From Yersinia rohdei ATCC 43380 (GTDB lineage: Bacteria; Pseudomonadota; Gammaproteobacteria; Enterobacterales; Enterobacteriaceae), in the NCBI RefSeq assembly GCF_000173775.1, contig NZ_ACCD01000001.1, forward strand, positions 372,001 to 436,000: a stretch of 64,000 nt of DNA. The letters are read 5' to 3'. Under the pieces are notes generated by a model that had not been told where the DNA came from, ran no database searches, and was given only the letters and a program-made list of their open reading frames with translations. Position numbers and translations under genes: made by a program. Below are positions 19,316-28,776 of the stretch, in pieces. The number at the start of each line of letters is the position of its first letter. Positions within the stretch are counted from its first letter, which is position 1.

Positions 19316-20894
19316 CGGCAGGTAACTGATAGCTCCAGGTTTCTGTCAGGGTCTTATCACCATTAACCAGCGCGGCACGCATTTCTATCGGTTTTTTGGC
19401 ATCCTTAACTTTCAACCGCAATGTCAAACGCCAGCCCTTAGTCACCGGGTTGTAGCGCAGCGCGTTTTCGATCAATTCACCGTTTTCGTCAATACTGACC
19501 TGTGAAGTCAATGGCGTATTTTCATCCAATGATTTCAGCACCGGGCCAACAAAATCAACCAGGAAAGCCACACTGCCATCAGGTTGGCGGATCAGATTTG
19601 ACTGTTTCACATCACCGGTTGAGCGCAAGGTTTGTTTCACATACCCCACATCCGCTGAATGTAATTTTTCTTCATCACGGGTGAAATGCACACGGTAATT
19701 CAAATCCAGCGATGTTTTTGCATCCGGCAACACATCCGGTGTCCAGAAAGCCACAATGTTATCGTTGGTTTCATCTGCAGTCGGGATCTCCACCAGCTCC
19801 ACTTTACCTTTACCCCAATCACCACGAGGTTCAACCCAGGCACTTGGACGTAAATCATAACGGTCGTCTAAATCCTCATATTGCGAGAATTCACGGCCGC
19901 GTTGCAGCAAACCGAAACCTTTAGGATTTTCAACTGTATAGGTGCTGACCGATAAATGTTTAGGATTGTTCAGTGGTCGCCAAATCCATTCACCATTGCC
20001 GGCATGAATAGAAAGACCATTGGAATCATGCAGCGCCGGACGATAATTCAATACTGTAGATGGCTGGTTTGGCCCAAACAGGAACATGCTGGTTAATGGC
20101 GCAATACCCAGTTTCTCAACTTTATCGCGCAGGAAGACTTTAGCTTGCACGTCAATAGTGGTATCGCGGCCCGGATAAATCACAAACCGGTAAGCACCGG
20201 TGGCACGCGGGGAATCCAGTAGCGCAAAGATAACCAGATGTTTATCATTTGGTTTGGGTCTTTCAATCCAGAATTCGCGAAAACGCGGGAATTCTTCACC
20301 CGAAGCCAGGGCGGTATCAATCGCCAGCCCGCGAGCAGAAAGGCCATAAATCTGCCCTTTACCAATCACTCGGAAATAACTGGCCCCGAGCATACTGATG
20401 ATTTCGTCTTTTTTATCCGCCTTGTTAATTGGATAAAGCACTTTAAAACCGGCAAAACCTAAATTTTTCACTGACTCTGGGTCATGCTTGACCGAGCCAA
20501 AGTTAAAATAATCCGGGCTGTAGCTGATCGGCTTAACACTGGTCGCAGTGACTTCATTAATTTTCACCGGGGTGTCGAAATACATCCCTTGATGATAAAA
20601 CTCTAACTTGAAAGGCGTATCCAGTTTGTTCCAATAGGACTTCTCGTGGTTAAACTGAATCTGCTGATAGTCGGCAAATTTCATGTCGCGAAATTGCGAT
20701 GGAAGATTACTTTTCGGCGCTTCGAAACTTTTACCCGCCAGCTCCTGTGCCTGTTTAGCCACATCATCTAACGAGAAAGCCATAGCCTGAGAAGTGAATA
20801 ATGACAGCAGGAGAGTGACCCCCAACCATCTAACGCTATTCGCGCGTGACCCTTTTGACATTTTATTTACGTCCGAAAAAATATTAACTCGCAC
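19308..20894 (-). CDS. opgG: Glucans biosynthesis protein OpgG
   Basis: Periplasmic protein of 528 aa needed for branching and backbone synthesis of osmoregulated periplasmic glucans together with OpgH. A signal peptide ([20 protein letters not shown]) precedes the OpgG/D beta-sandwich. Conserved segments include [20 protein letters not shown] and [19 protein letters not shown]. The chosen start is GTG at 20894, preceded by AGGGGG at correct spacing. An ATG 11 codons downstream (20861) fits the E. coli start better in length but has no SD. First gene of opgGH, divergent from opgC. Confidence 0.95.
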   Translation of the reverse strand: MRVNIFSDVNKMSKGSRANSVRWLGVTLLLSLFTSQAMAFSLDDVAKQAQELAGKSFEAPKSNLPSQFRDMKFADYQQIQFNHEKSYWNKLDTPFKLEFYHQGMYFDTPVKINEVTATSVKPISYSPDYFNFGSVKHDPESVKNLGFAGFKVLYPINKADKKDEIISMLGASYFRVIGKGQIYGLSARGLAIDTALASGEEFPRFREFWIERPKPNDKHLVIFALLDSPRATGAYRFVIYPGRDTTIDVQAKVFLRDKVEKLGIAPLTSMFLFGPNQPSTVLNYRPALHDSNGLSIHAGNGEWIWRPLNNPKHLSVSTYTVENPKGFGLLQRGREFSQYEDLDDRYDLRPSAWVEPRGDWGKGKVELVEIPTADETNDNIVAFWTPDVLPDAKTSLDLNYRVHFTRDEEKLHSADVGYVKQTLRSTGDVKQSNLIRQPDGSVAFLVDFVGPVLKSLDENTPLTSQVSIDENGELIENALRYNPVTKGWRLTLRLKVKDAKKPIEMRAALVNGDKTLTETWSYQLPADE

Positions 20895-21193
20895 ATCTTC
20901 CCCCTAAATCACAACTGCCAAATTATTGACGGTTTATCCAGCAGGCCAGGCAGATAAATCCAGGTTATTGTTACACTCAGAGTTATGCTACCTGCTCATG
21001 GTGTCAATCCGTGGCGATGCCACAAGCATAGCTCAAATACGTTCTGGAAAATCATTAACTCTTATAGTAATGTTTCTCGCCGTCCTGATCCATTGTTAAC
21101 GTATATAGTTATCGATGAATATTTACTATAAAGAAAAACTCCGGGAAAAATCAGATTCGTTATTCTAATTCAGATAACAAACTGCGAATAAGT

Positions 21194-22333
21194 ATGAAAA
21201 AAAACACTAACCAACGGGAGTACTTTTTAGACGCTATTCGCGCCTATTTGATGTTACTCGGCATCCCTTTTCATCTTTCTCTTATATACTCCAGCAATCA
21301 TTGGGCAGTTAACAGCGAACAGCCTTCACTCATATTAACCTTACTAAATGATTTTATTCATGCCTTTCGCATGCAAGTATTTTTTGTTATTTCCGGCTAT
21401 TTTTCGTTCATGCTCTATCAGCGCTATGAGCGCCAGCGCTGGCTTCAGGTACGCTTAGAGCGGGTGATTATTCCATTAGTTGCCGCCATCCCACTGATTA
21501 CACTGCCACAATTCTTTTTACTTAAAAATTACACTAATAAATTGCAAGATTGGAATTCATTTACAATTTATCAAAAAATAAATATTGCTATTTGGGAAGT
21601 TGTTTCGCACTTATGGTTTTTGTTAACTCTCGCCTTACTGACAGCTATCTGTTTTTATCTATTCCAGAAAATGAAGAATAAAAAAAAATCAGTTCCTGCA
21701 TTGATAAAAGGAATGAATAATATAGGAAAAATCTCACTATTATTGTTTCTATTTGTGTTTGTTTATTCTGTAATACGGCGAATCATATTTCTTCTTAACC
21801 CTGAAATACTCTTTAATAGCATCTTCAATTTCTTTGTTATGGAAACCCTGTTTTATCTGCCTTTCTTTCTTATTGGCGCTTACAGTTTTATCTATCCCCC
21901 ACTTAAACAAGTATTTATCACCTTTTCGCCCGTAGCATTAGTTGCCTCCGTGCTATTGTTCTGTGCTTACTATCTAAACCAACATATTAATACTAATGCG
22001 TTTTTTTCCTTCGAGCTCGATCTCATTATCAAAGCATTAATGGGCGTCACCATGACCAACGTGGTTTATTCTCTTGGCTATCGGTTGCTCAATTACCCCT
22101 CACCGAAGGTCACTTACCTGGTTAACGCCTCACTCTTCATCTATTTGGTGCATCACCCCCTCACCTTAATTTATGGTGCATTCATTACGCCCAAAATTGA
22201 CAATAACGCCCTGGGTTTCATACTAGGAATAGTCTTTGTTTGCTTAATTTCGTTTATGCTATACGAGGTTCATCGCCGAATTCCGGTGTTGAAATTCTTG
22301 TTTTCCGGCAAGCCGCAGCAGCAAACGGCGTAA
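21194..22333 (+). CDS. opgC: Glucans biosynthesis protein C (succinyltransferase) OpgC
   Basis: Membrane acyltransferase (acyltransferase_3 family) of 379 aa with about ten hydrophobic segments, which adds succinyl groups to periplasmic glucans. The N-terminal REYFLDAIRAYLMLLGIPFHLSL and FFVISGYFS match the family, with the conserved His in PFH. It is transcribed divergently from opgGH across about 300 bp, as in E. coli. The gene is AT-richer than opgGH. Confidence 0.9.
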   Translation: MKKNTNQREYFLDAIRAYLMLLGIPFHLSLIYSSNHWAVNSEQPSLILTLLNDFIHAFRMQVFFVISGYFSFMLYQRYERQRWLQVRLERVIIPLVAAIPLITLPQFFLLKNYTNKLQDWNSFTIYQKINIAIWEVVSHLWFLLTLALLTAICFYLFQKMKNKKKSVPALIKGMNNIGKISLLLFLFVFVYSVIRRIIFLLNPEILFNSIFNFFVMETLFYLPFFLIGAYSFIYPPLKQVFITFSPVALVASVLLFCAYYLNQHINTNAFFSFELDLIIKALMGVTMTNVVYSLGYRLLNYPSPKVTYLVNASLFIYLVHHPLTLIYGAFITPKIDNNALGFILGIVFVCLISFMLYEVHRRIPVLKFLFSGKPQQQTA

Positions 22334-22542
22334 TCATCGTATTCTGTAAACGAATAATGTTATTGCGAATCGGTCTACTTCTCTGCATACCGTTTTGGTC
22401 ATAAAACCGCTACACTGTCAGACCATCATGTTGATGCGGGATGGCAAATGCTTCACTGTGCGCTCTGCTTTCAGAGCACCTATCCTGTTGATTCCTTTTC
22501 AGGATTTGTTTCACTTGCAGTGACAACAAAAGAGGAATTGTG

Positions 22543-22788
22543 ATGAGTAAGCAAGAATCTGTTGAGAATAACTCCGCATCTGATGCTACACCAGTCATTG
22601 AGTTCAACATCTTATTTGCCTTGGTTAGCCGCCTAAGTGGTGCACTGGATAACGCGATTAACGGTAAAGATCGCAGCGTATTAATTCATGAGCTTTCACA
22701 GCTATCTGTCGATAATCTTCCTGAACAGGAAAAGTGGGTCACCGCTGAAGCGCTGCGCCGGGCTTTAGACACACTAAAACGCGACTAG
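22543..22788 (+). CDS. Small conserved-looking protein of unknown function
   Basis: 81-aa acidic soluble protein. The start ATG at 22543 follows AGAGGA (22531-22536) at good spacing; a GTG immediately upstream is in frame but less likely. No signal peptide or membrane segment is seen. The sequence is helix-forming (FNILFALVSRLSGALDNAIN, EALRRALDTLKRD). I do not recognise a family. It lies alone between opgC and nhaP2 with about 200 bp of non-coding sequence on each side. Confidence 0.72.
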   Translation: MSKQESVENNSASDATPVIEFNILFALVSRLSGALDNAINGKDRSVLIHELSQLSVDNLPEQEKWVTAEALRRALDTLKRD

Positions 22789-23021
22789 TTTTTACACCAA
22801 CGCTCACCCTTGATTCCCCGCTGGGCGATTAAAGGTGAGCGACCTGCCTATTATCCATACAATTTCGCGCCCTTTCTTTGGCTGTCACCCCAAAAGTTGC
22901 TTCAGGTTCAAAGTAACGCATTGAATTAGGTCATATCTTCCCATTGAACGCAGCAAATCTGTGTATAATAATTTCATTCGCCCCCAATTTATTTATGTTT
23001 TACATCAGGAGACCTCCCACC

Positions 23022-24749
23022 TTGGACGCCATCACTATTAATAGCCTTTTTCTGATCGGCGCAGTGCTGGTGGGAGCCAGTATCTTACTGAGTTCACTCT
23101 CTTCCCGTTTAGGCATTCCAATTTTAGTTATCTTTCTCGCCATTGGTATGCTGGCGGGGGGCGACGGTATTGGGGGCATTGCTTTTGATAACTACCCCGC
23201 AGCCTATCTGGTCAGTAACCTGGCATTAGCCGTTATCCTACTGGATGGCGGCATGCGCACCCGGGCCTCATCCTTTCGCGTCGCACTGTGGCCCGCTCTT
23301 TCACTGGCTACCGTCGGCGTCTTGATTACTGCGGGCCTGACCGGCATGGCGGCGGCTTGGCTATTCGATTTGGATATTATTCAAGGCTTACTTATTGGTG
23401 CAATCATAGGTTCCACCGATGCAGCCGCCGTATTTTCACTGTTAGGTGGCAAAGGCCTAAATGAACGTGTTAGTGCGACGCTAGAAATAGAATCCGGCAG
23501 TAACGACCCCATGGCTGTCTTTTTAACTGTAACCCTAATCGCGATGATTTCGGCGGGTGAAACCAGTCTCAGCTGGATGTTTTTGGTGCATTTAATTCAG
23601 CAATTTGGCTTGGGGATCCTCATCGGATTAGGCGGCGGCGGGTTGCTATTGTGGTTAATCAACCGGATGGAATTGCCCAATGGTTTATATCCATTACTGG
23701 CGGTCAGCGGCGGAATTTTAGTCTTTTCATTGACCACGGCAGTCAATGGCAGCGGCATTCTGGCGGTCTATCTCTGTGGCCTGTTGCTTGGCAACCGCCC
23801 CATCCGCAACCGCGCAGGCATTTTACAAACTTTTGATGGCTTGGCATGGCTCAGCCAGATTGGCATGTTCCTGGTATTGGGCTTGCTGCTTAACCCAAGT
23901 GATCTGTTGCCAATTGCCATTCCTGCGCTGCTCCTCTCATTGTGGATGATTCTGTTTGCCCGCCCTCTTTCGGTGTTTATTGGCTTACTGCCCTTCCCGA
24001 GCTTTAATTTACGTGAGCGGATCTTTATTTCATGGGTCGGGTTACGCGGCGCAGTGCCGGTAATTCTGGCAGTCTTCCCCATGATGGCCGGCATACCCAA
24101 TGCGAATTTGTTCTTTAATGTCGCCTTTTTTGTGGTACTGGTTTCGCTGCTATTACAAGGCACCAGTTTGTCATTTGCTGCCCGCAAAACAAAACTAGTG
24201 GTGCCGCCAGCTCTGGCTCCGGTGGCGCGCATTGGTTTAGATATTGATAAAAATAACCAGTGGGAACAATTTATTTACCAACTTAGTTCCGACAAATGGT
24301 GTATCGGTGCCACATTACGCGATTTGAAAATGCCGAAGGGCACCCGAATTGCAGCGCTGTTTCGCGGCAAAGATTTATTACACCCGACCGGCAGTACCCG
24401 TCTGAAAGAAGGCGATATTTTGTGCGTTATTGGTCAGGAGCATGATTTGCCGGCACTAGGGAAACTCTTTAGTCAGTCACCCAACATCCAGCTGGATGAA
24501 CGTTTCTTCGGTGATTTCATTCTTGATGCTGATGCAAAACTTCAGGATATATCGCAGATTTACGGTCTTAATCTGGAAGCTGGGGTCGATAAACAGCAAA
24601 CCCTGGGGCAGTTCGTGCTTTATCTATTTGGGGGCGAACCGGTTATCGGCGATCAGATTGAATGGGATGGTCTTACCTGGACAATTGCTGAAATGGAATC
24701 TGACCGCGTAACCCGCGTCGGGGTTAAGATAGTGACAGATAAAGCCTGA
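23022..24749 (+). CDS. nhaP2: Potassium/proton antiporter NhaP2 (CvrA)
   Basis: CPA1-family K+/H+ antiporter of about 575 aa (E. coli 578), involved in cell volume and cation balance. The membrane part (1-390) carries [21 protein letters not shown] and [17 protein letters not shown] cytoplasmic RCK/TrkA-C domain ([24 protein letters not shown]) and a further C-terminal domain follow. The proposed start is TTG at 23022 (MDAITINS), which matches the E. coli N-terminus and has AGGAG upstream. The frame is open 26 codons further, but that extension has no homology I recognise. Confidence 0.93.
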   Translation: MDAITINSLFLIGAVLVGASILLSSLSSRLGIPILVIFLAIGMLAGGDGIGGIAFDNYPAAYLVSNLALAVILLDGGMRTRASSFRVALWPALSLATVGVLITAGLTGMAAAWLFDLDIIQGLLIGAIIGSTDAAAVFSLLGGKGLNERVSATLEIESGSNDPMAVFLTVTLIAMISAGETSLSWMFLVHLIQQFGLGILIGLGGGGLLLWLINRMELPNGLYPLLAVSGGILVFSLTTAVNGSGILAVYLCGLLLGNRPIRNRAGILQTFDGLAWLSQIGMFLVLGLLLNPSDLLPIAIPALLLSLWMILFARPLSVFIGLLPFPSFNLRERIFISWVGLRGAVPVILAVFPMMAGIPNANLFFNVAFFVVLVSLLLQGTSLSFAARKTKLVVPPALAPVARIGLDIDKNNQWEQFIYQLSSDKWCIGATLRDLKMPKGTRIAALFRGKDLLHPTGSTRLKEGDILCVIGQEHDLPALGKLFSQSPNIQLDERFFGDFILDADAKLQDISQIYGLNLEAGVDKQQTLGQFVLYLFGGEPVIGDQIEWDGLTWTIAEMESDRVTRVGVKIVTDKA

Positions 24750-24761
24750 TTATGTCTTATT

Positions 24762-24797
24762 ATCTTGGCATGCGCCGCGACAGGCGCATGCCAAGAT
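24762..24797. terminator. Bidirectional terminator hairpin between nhaP2 and VOC gene
   Basis: Perfect 15-bp inverted repeat (24762-24776 with 24783-24797) with a 6-nt loop, fitted exactly between the convergent stop codons of nhaP2 and the PhnB-like gene. No long T-run follows on either strand, so it may be an end-stabilising or Rho-assisted structure. Confidence 0.65.
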
Positions 24798-24799
24798 GG

Positions 24800-25207
24800 T
24801 CACTCAACATTAATCATCCAGCCCACACCGAATTTGTCTGTTAGCATCCCAAAACCTTGCGCCCAGAATGTCACGCCAAAAGGCATTATCACCTGGCCGC
24901 CTTCAGATAAACATTTAAACAGCGCCTCGCCTTTGCTCATATCGGTCACATTAATTGACAGCGAATAGCCCTGGTGTGGCTGACCGCTATCATTTGGACA
25001 ACTATCCGAGGCCATAATGACATTGCTGCCCACTTGCAGGCGAGCATGCATAATAGACTCAGGATTGGTGTTTGGTGGGCAGTTTTCTGGGTTGGGAATT
25101 TCTTTATAACGCATCATGGCAACCACATCACCGCCCAATTGCTGAGCATAAAAATTGACCGCTTCTTCACAGTTACCATTAAAGAATAAATAAGGCTGAA
25201 TTAGCAT
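24800..25207 (-). CDS. PhnB-like VOC family protein
   Basis: 135-aa single-domain protein of the PhnB/YjdN (3-demethylubiquinone-9 methyltransferase-like) VOC family. The sequence begins MLIQPYLFFNGNCEEAVNFYAQQLGG and ends GVTFWAQGFGMLTDKFGVGWMINVE, both typical. Function is not established for this family; the old methyltransferase name is not supported by this length. Monocistronic, convergent with nhaP2. Confidence 0.87.
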   Translation of the reverse strand: MLIQPYLFFNGNCEEAVNFYAQQLGGDVVAMMRYKEIPNPENCPPNTNPESIMHARLQVGSNVIMASDSCPNDSGQPHQGYSLSINVTDMSKGEALFKCLSEGGQVIMPFGVTFWAQGFGMLTDKFGVGWMINVE

Positions 25208-25471
25208 AATTTTGCCCTCTCTTCTGCCCGCACCTCACCCTCATTGTAGTGCAATACGAGCCATATCATTATCACTAACAATAATTACTGACCGTGACTT
25301 ATTAGTGTAGTGCTGAACAGAAAAAAGAGACAAAAATGCGCATTTTTTAAACAACAAAATGATTACGATTGATGACAGACCCACATTTTCAGTTCCCTAT
25401 CTGTCGGGGTGACGGCACCCAGTCACTAATGCAGCCCTGCCAATCAACGTTGCCCGCATGATGCACTAAAA

Positions 25472-26437
25472 TCAGGCCCTGACTTGCTTAATCCGGTTCA
25501 CCAAAATAATCCCGACACAAACCAACGCTAAGGCGACGGCATTTTTCCACTCCAAAATACTTTCGTTCAGGAAAATGGCAGACAGCACAGCACCAGACAC
25601 AGGAATAAGGAAATTAAATGGAGCCACCATCCCTACCCGATTATATTTGAGCAATAAACTCCATAATGCAAAAGCGGCCGATGACAACAGCACCAAATAA
25701 GCTAACAATAGCAGGGCCTGCCAACCAAACTCACTTAAATTGCCGCCAAAGAAATAGCCGCCCACCGTCAGCACCAACCCACCAATAGCAAGCTGGTAGC
25801 CGGTCATTACCGTGGTATCCATCGTTTGTGAAATTCGCTTACCATAAATACTGGCCGCAGAAAGAATGAATGCTGCCAAGACGACACAGCCTTCTCCCAG
25901 CAAGGAAAAATTAAAGTCCATCAAATCGGAGCCGAAATTCACCACCATAACACCGGCAAAACCTAATGCGCACCCCATGATTTTATTGAATGTTAACCGG
26001 TCATTTTTATAAATATAATGGGCTAATAACACACTAAAAAATGTGCCGGTCGCATTCATAATAGAGCCTTTCACCCCCGTGGTGTATGCCAGGCCAATAT
26101 AGAAAAATACATACTGCAAGGTGGTCTGGGTCAGCCCCAAAATAGCAATCTGCTTATATTGGTTTTTTTGTAGGCGACCAATCGCCTTGCCGCTGGCCAC
26201 GGCAAAAATCAGTAATACAATTCCGGCTAATAAAAAACGATACCCGGCAAACACCATCTTGCTGGGAATATCATCTGGTGCAATATGAAACAGCACATAA
26301 CCATTTTTAATCGCGGGATAGGCACTGCCCCACAGCAAGCAACAGAATGTCGCCACCAGGAAAACAAATTTTTTATTAGTAAAAAGCGGAGGACTACTGT
26401 CCACATCAACATCCTTTTCAATTAGGAAATGAAACAT
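25472..26437 (-). CDS. DMT (EamA) family transporter
   Basis: 321-aa membrane protein with ten predicted helices in two EamA repeats, of the drug/metabolite exporter superfamily. Each half has the expected small-residue-rich helices (ATFCCLLWGSAYPAIKNG; GVKGSIMNATGTFFSVLLAHYIY). The substrate cannot be read from sequence. A longer hydrophilic N-terminus (MFHFLIEKDVDVDSSPPLFTNKK) precedes helix 1; the upstream region has only a weak SD. Divergent from yenI across about 260 bp. Confidence 0.87.
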   Translation of the reverse strand: MFHFLIEKDVDVDSSPPLFTNKKFVFLVATFCCLLWGSAYPAIKNGYVLFHIAPDDIPSKMVFAGYRFLLAGIVLLIFAVASGKAIGRLQKNQYKQIAILGLTQTTLQYVFFYIGLAYTTGVKGSIMNATGTFFSVLLAHYIYKNDRLTFNKIMGCALGFAGVMVVNFGSDLMDFNFSLLGEGCVVLAAFILSAASIYGKRISQTMDTTVMTGYQLAIGGLVLTVGGYFFGGNLSEFGWQALLLLAYLVLLSSAAFALWSLLLKYNRVGMVAPFNFLIPVSGAVLSAIFLNESILEWKNAVALALVCVGIILVNRIKQVRA

Positions 26438-26579
26438 TGTTTCGTTATAACCATTTCTTAATGAAAAGTCCTGTCTGATGTCTCTTTTTCCTTAAAAAGA
26501 TCGTCGCTATCCCATTTCAGCGCCCCCATAGCGCCCCCCTAAAAACCGCGCTACGTGGATATGAGCTCGGTAGAATATT

Positions 26580-26595
26580 TGCACAATGATGTGCA
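26580..26595. promoter_or_regulatory. Inverted repeat TGCACA-N4-TGTGCA upstream of yenI
   Basis: Perfect 6-bp arms with ATGA spacer, about 60 bp upstream of the lux-box-like element and between the divergent DMT transporter and yenI. It looks like a dimeric regulator site; the protein is unknown. Confidence 0.35.
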
Positions 26596-26653
26596 GATTT
26601 ATTTACCATTTAGCGGGCAATTTAACGTCGTTCAAAGTTTGCACTGATAGACA

Positions 26654-26671
26654 AAGATCGTGTACGATGTT
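26654..26671. promoter_or_regulatory. lux-box-like element upstream of yenI
   Basis: AAGATCGTGTACGATGTT is an 18-bp imperfect palindrome around ATCGT-GT-ACGAT, the size and symmetry of LuxR-family boxes. It ends 29 bp before the yenI ATG (26701). In Y. enterocolitica YenR binds a 20-bp box and controls a small RNA (YenS) reported to act on yenI, so the site could drive yenI, yenS or both. The assignment is inferred. Confidence 0.55.
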
Positions 26672-26700
26672 GTTTTGATTAAATAACTTTGGTTTTTATT

Positions 26701-27345
26701 ATGTTAAAACTCTTTAACGTAAACTTTAATAATATGCCTGAAAAAAAGCTGGACGAGATCTTTTCACTCAGAAAGATAACATTTAAAGATCGTCTCGATT
26801 GGAAAGTAACCTGTATAGATGGCAAAGAAAGTGACCAATACGATGATGAGAATACCAATTATATATTGGGAACAATAGACAACACTATAGTTTGCAGTGT
26901 TCGATTTATTGAAATGAAATATCCGACCATGATCACTGGCCCTTTTTCTCCTTATTTCGCTGATGTTGACTTACCTATTGATGGGTTTATTGAATCCAGT
27001 CGTTTTTTTGTAGAGAAAACACTCGCTCGCGATATGGTGGGTAATAACAGCTCACTTAGCACGATACTTTTTTTAGCTATGGTCAACTACGCTAAAGATT
27101 GTGGATATAAAGGGATATTGACCGTCGTCAGTCGAGGAATGTTTATTCTACTAAAACGTTCAGGCTGGAATATTACAGTACTCAATCAAGGTGAATCAGA
27201 AAAAAATGAGATTATTTATTTGTTACATCTTGGCGTAGATATTGATAGCCAACAAAAACTCATAAATAAAATACGTCGGGTACATCAACTCGAACCGGGC
27301 GTCCTTGAAAGTTGGCCATTGATTGTCCCTGAGATTATTAAATAG
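26701..27345 (+). CDS. yenI: N-acyl-homoserine lactone synthase YenI
   Basis: LuxI-family autoinducer synthase of 214 aa making acyl-homoserine lactones from S-adenosylmethionine and acyl-ACP. It is nearly the Y. enterocolitica YenI sequence as remembered. Conserved LuxI residues are visible: R and W in [15 protein letters not shown] and the acidic [13 protein letters not shown], and R in ESSRFFVEK. The ATG at 26701 is chosen over a TTG four codons upstream; neither has a strong SD, consistent with post-transcriptional control. Its 3' end overlaps that of convergent yenR by 8 bp. Confidence 0.96.
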   Translation: MLKLFNVNFNNMPEKKLDEIFSLRKITFKDRLDWKVTCIDGKESDQYDDENTNYILGTIDNTIVCSVRFIEMKYPTMITGPFSPYFADVDLPIDGFIESSRFFVEKTLARDMVGNNSSLSTILFLAMVNYAKDCGYKGILTVVSRGMFILLKRSGWNITVLNQGESEKNEIIYLLHLGVDIDSQQKLINKIRRVHQLEPGVLESWPLIVPEIIK

Positions 27346-28072
27346 CTTTAATTAGTTTCAATTCGATGCCAAGCCTAATTGCATGCTTGGCATTTAAAAC
27401 ACCCAATTTCCTGACGACATTACCAATATGGAATTTTACCGTACTCCGTTTTATTTCCAATATGATTGAAATCTCAGAATATGTTTTACCGACACTAGCC
27501 CAATATAAAATCTCATTCTCTCTTGGAGAGAATATATCTTTCTTGATATTACTTCCATGCAACTCGTTGTTTATACTGTTGTTATGGTAGAGCCCTAACA
27601 TTTTCTCATGTGTTAAAATGAGTAGCATTTGAATTTTTTCTTTATATTTTTCAATATTTTCATCAAAGAAAATGCTATCGTCATTGCCATTAGAAATATT
27701 CAGCGTCGCCATATTATTACTATTATCATGCAGAACAAATGTATAGCCATTAACAATGTTATATTCTCTGGCCAACTTAAAAACAGCAGATTCAGTTGAT
27801 TTCTTATTAATAACCGAGTTGTCATCCCATGAAAAGGGGGAGATTTTATCTCTCGCCGTTAAAATAACGGGGTCGATAAGGTGATAACTGTTTTTTTGGT
27901 ATTCTCTCACCCAATCTAACGGGTAGTTAGAAATAATAGCCGGATGCAAGGGTATTTTCTTATTCATAACTAAATAGGAATAACGAAGATCACCATAAGC
28001 TTTTATTCTTCGCTGAATATAATTATTAATATCTTCATTAATACTTTCATTATCAAAATAATAGATTGTCAT
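27338..28072 (-). CDS. yenR: Quorum-sensing LuxR-type regulator YenR
   Basis: 244-aa LuxR-family receptor-regulator. The N-terminal autoinducer-binding domain (about 20-160) shows the family W/Y/D pattern ([24 protein letters not shown]). The C-terminal HTH (about 178-240) reads [43 protein letters not shown]. The Y. enterocolitica orthologue is active without ligand and is inhibited by acyl-homoserine lactone. Convergent and overlapping with yenI, so read-through from either gene would give antisense RNA to the other. Confidence 0.95.
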   Translation of the reverse strand: MTIYYFDNESINEDINNYIQRRIKAYGDLRYSYLVMNKKIPLHPAIISNYPLDWVREYQKNSYHLIDPVILTARDKISPFSWDDNSVINKKSTESAVFKLAREYNIVNGYTFVLHDNSNNMATLNISNGNDDSIFFDENIEKYKEKIQMLLILTHEKMLGLYHNNSINNELHGSNIKKDIFSPRENEILYWASVGKTYSEISIILEIKRSTVKFHIGNVVRKLGVLNAKHAIRLGIELKLIKAI

Positions 28073-28208
28073 AATAACCTAGAAATCACCCAATGCATCA
28101 TGCAACAATACAATTTTATAGCATTGTTTTCAATAGGAAATACGGTATAACATCGTCTAAAGAAAATCTCTTATATGGCATAGACTGGCAGGATATAACT
28201 ACAAAAAC

Positions 28209-28249
28209 CTAGACTAAAGGTTAGTTTTGAAAGCTAGACTAAAGGCTAG
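28209..28249. repeat. Paired 16-bp direct repeats CTAGACTAAAGGYTAG
   Basis: Two copies, 28209-28224 and 28234-28249, start 25 bp apart and differ at one position. Each sits in its own inverted repeat (AACCT...AGGTT and AGCTAG...CTAGCT). The arrangement looks like tandem operators about 140-180 bp upstream of the yenR start. Confidence 0.6.
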
Positions 28250-28339
28250 CTATTATTATAGCCCTATGTTAATTATACTGTTTTTGCTTTATAGAATTGA
28301 TTTAACTTATAATAGAACTAGTATATTAGCGCACTGCCG

Positions 28340-28400
28340 CTAAAAAAGTTAGTCTGATCATAATATATTTTCGCCAACACCAGGGGACTTTTAGTCCACC
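28340..28400 (-). ncRNA. Possible antisense/seed-related RNA element
   Basis: The minus strand carries CCCCTGGTGTTGGCG, sharing 13 nt (CCCTGGTGTTGGC) with the candidate small RNA 400 bp away and with ArcZ. A small hairpin GGACT-AAA-AGTCC precedes it and ACTTTTTT follows after about 30 nt, without a GC-rich terminator stem. It may be a diverged third member, a target site for the others on the plus strand, or a remnant of a phage C4-type antisense RNA (unverified recollection). Confidence 0.3.
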
Positions 28401-28717
28401 CGTCTCAGCTTTACCCCGCCATCTGGGTGCTTTTACATTCAGGTGGCGATTATCTCTCTCACTTACCTCTGCTCTGCCCGTAACGACTCTTTTGCTCATT
28501 TTTTTCCGCTCGCAGATTGCCCTATTCTCCTCATACCAATCCATGATAAAAACATATCCGTGCCAAACCACTTGAGCAACATGGCCCGCACCGGCCCCCA
28601 TTTTCTCAAATATTTTCTGGTCAATTATTCGCCATTCTCACGGCAGCAATAATCCGACGTAAAAAAAATTATTAATAATATATAAACATTAACGATATTA
28701 ATGTAATCTAGATGAAC

Positions 28718-28731
28718 TTGATTTAAGTCAT
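28718..28731 (+). promoter_or_regulatory. FNR-like box upstream of candidate small RNA 1
   Basis: TTGATTTAAGTCAT has a perfect left FNR half-site and a right half with three of five matches. It starts 59 bp before the TTTCCCT block. The second RNA locus has a similar box (TTGACCAAAATCAT) 58 bp before the same block, which supports a shared regulatory role. Confidence 0.4.
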
Positions 28732-28769
28732 GTAACTAACTCAAATTAATCGCATGATAAATAAGCGGT

Positions 28770-28775
28770 TATAAT
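28770..28775 (+). promoter_or_regulatory. Promoter -10 of candidate small RNA 1
   Basis: A consensus TATAAT ends five bases before the first C of the conserved TTTCCCTGG block. No good -35 hexamer is present at 17 bp, which fits activator dependence. Transcription would start near 28780-28783. Confidence 0.55.
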
Positions 28776-28776
28776 A

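Larger units (their letters stand above)
28073..28776. other. Long gene-free region between yenR and the nrf cluster
   Basis: About 700 bp of AT-rich sequence without a credible gene. It holds the yenR promoter side, a pair of 16-bp direct repeats (28209-28249), a 13-nt minus-strand copy of the ArcZ seed core (28374-28386), and the promoter region of a candidate small RNA (28718-28775). A 91-codon minus-strand frame at 28326-28601 is present but not called: its composition is odd (KAPRWRGKAETGG) and it covers the RNA-like element. Confidence 0.5.

Noticed and set aside
28326-28601. 91-codon minus-strand open frame over the seed-related element
   Set aside because: Unusual composition, no clear SD, no recognised domain, and it overlies an RNA-like element; treated as non-coding. 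I have a vague memory of similar frames near phage antisense RNAs but cannot verify it.
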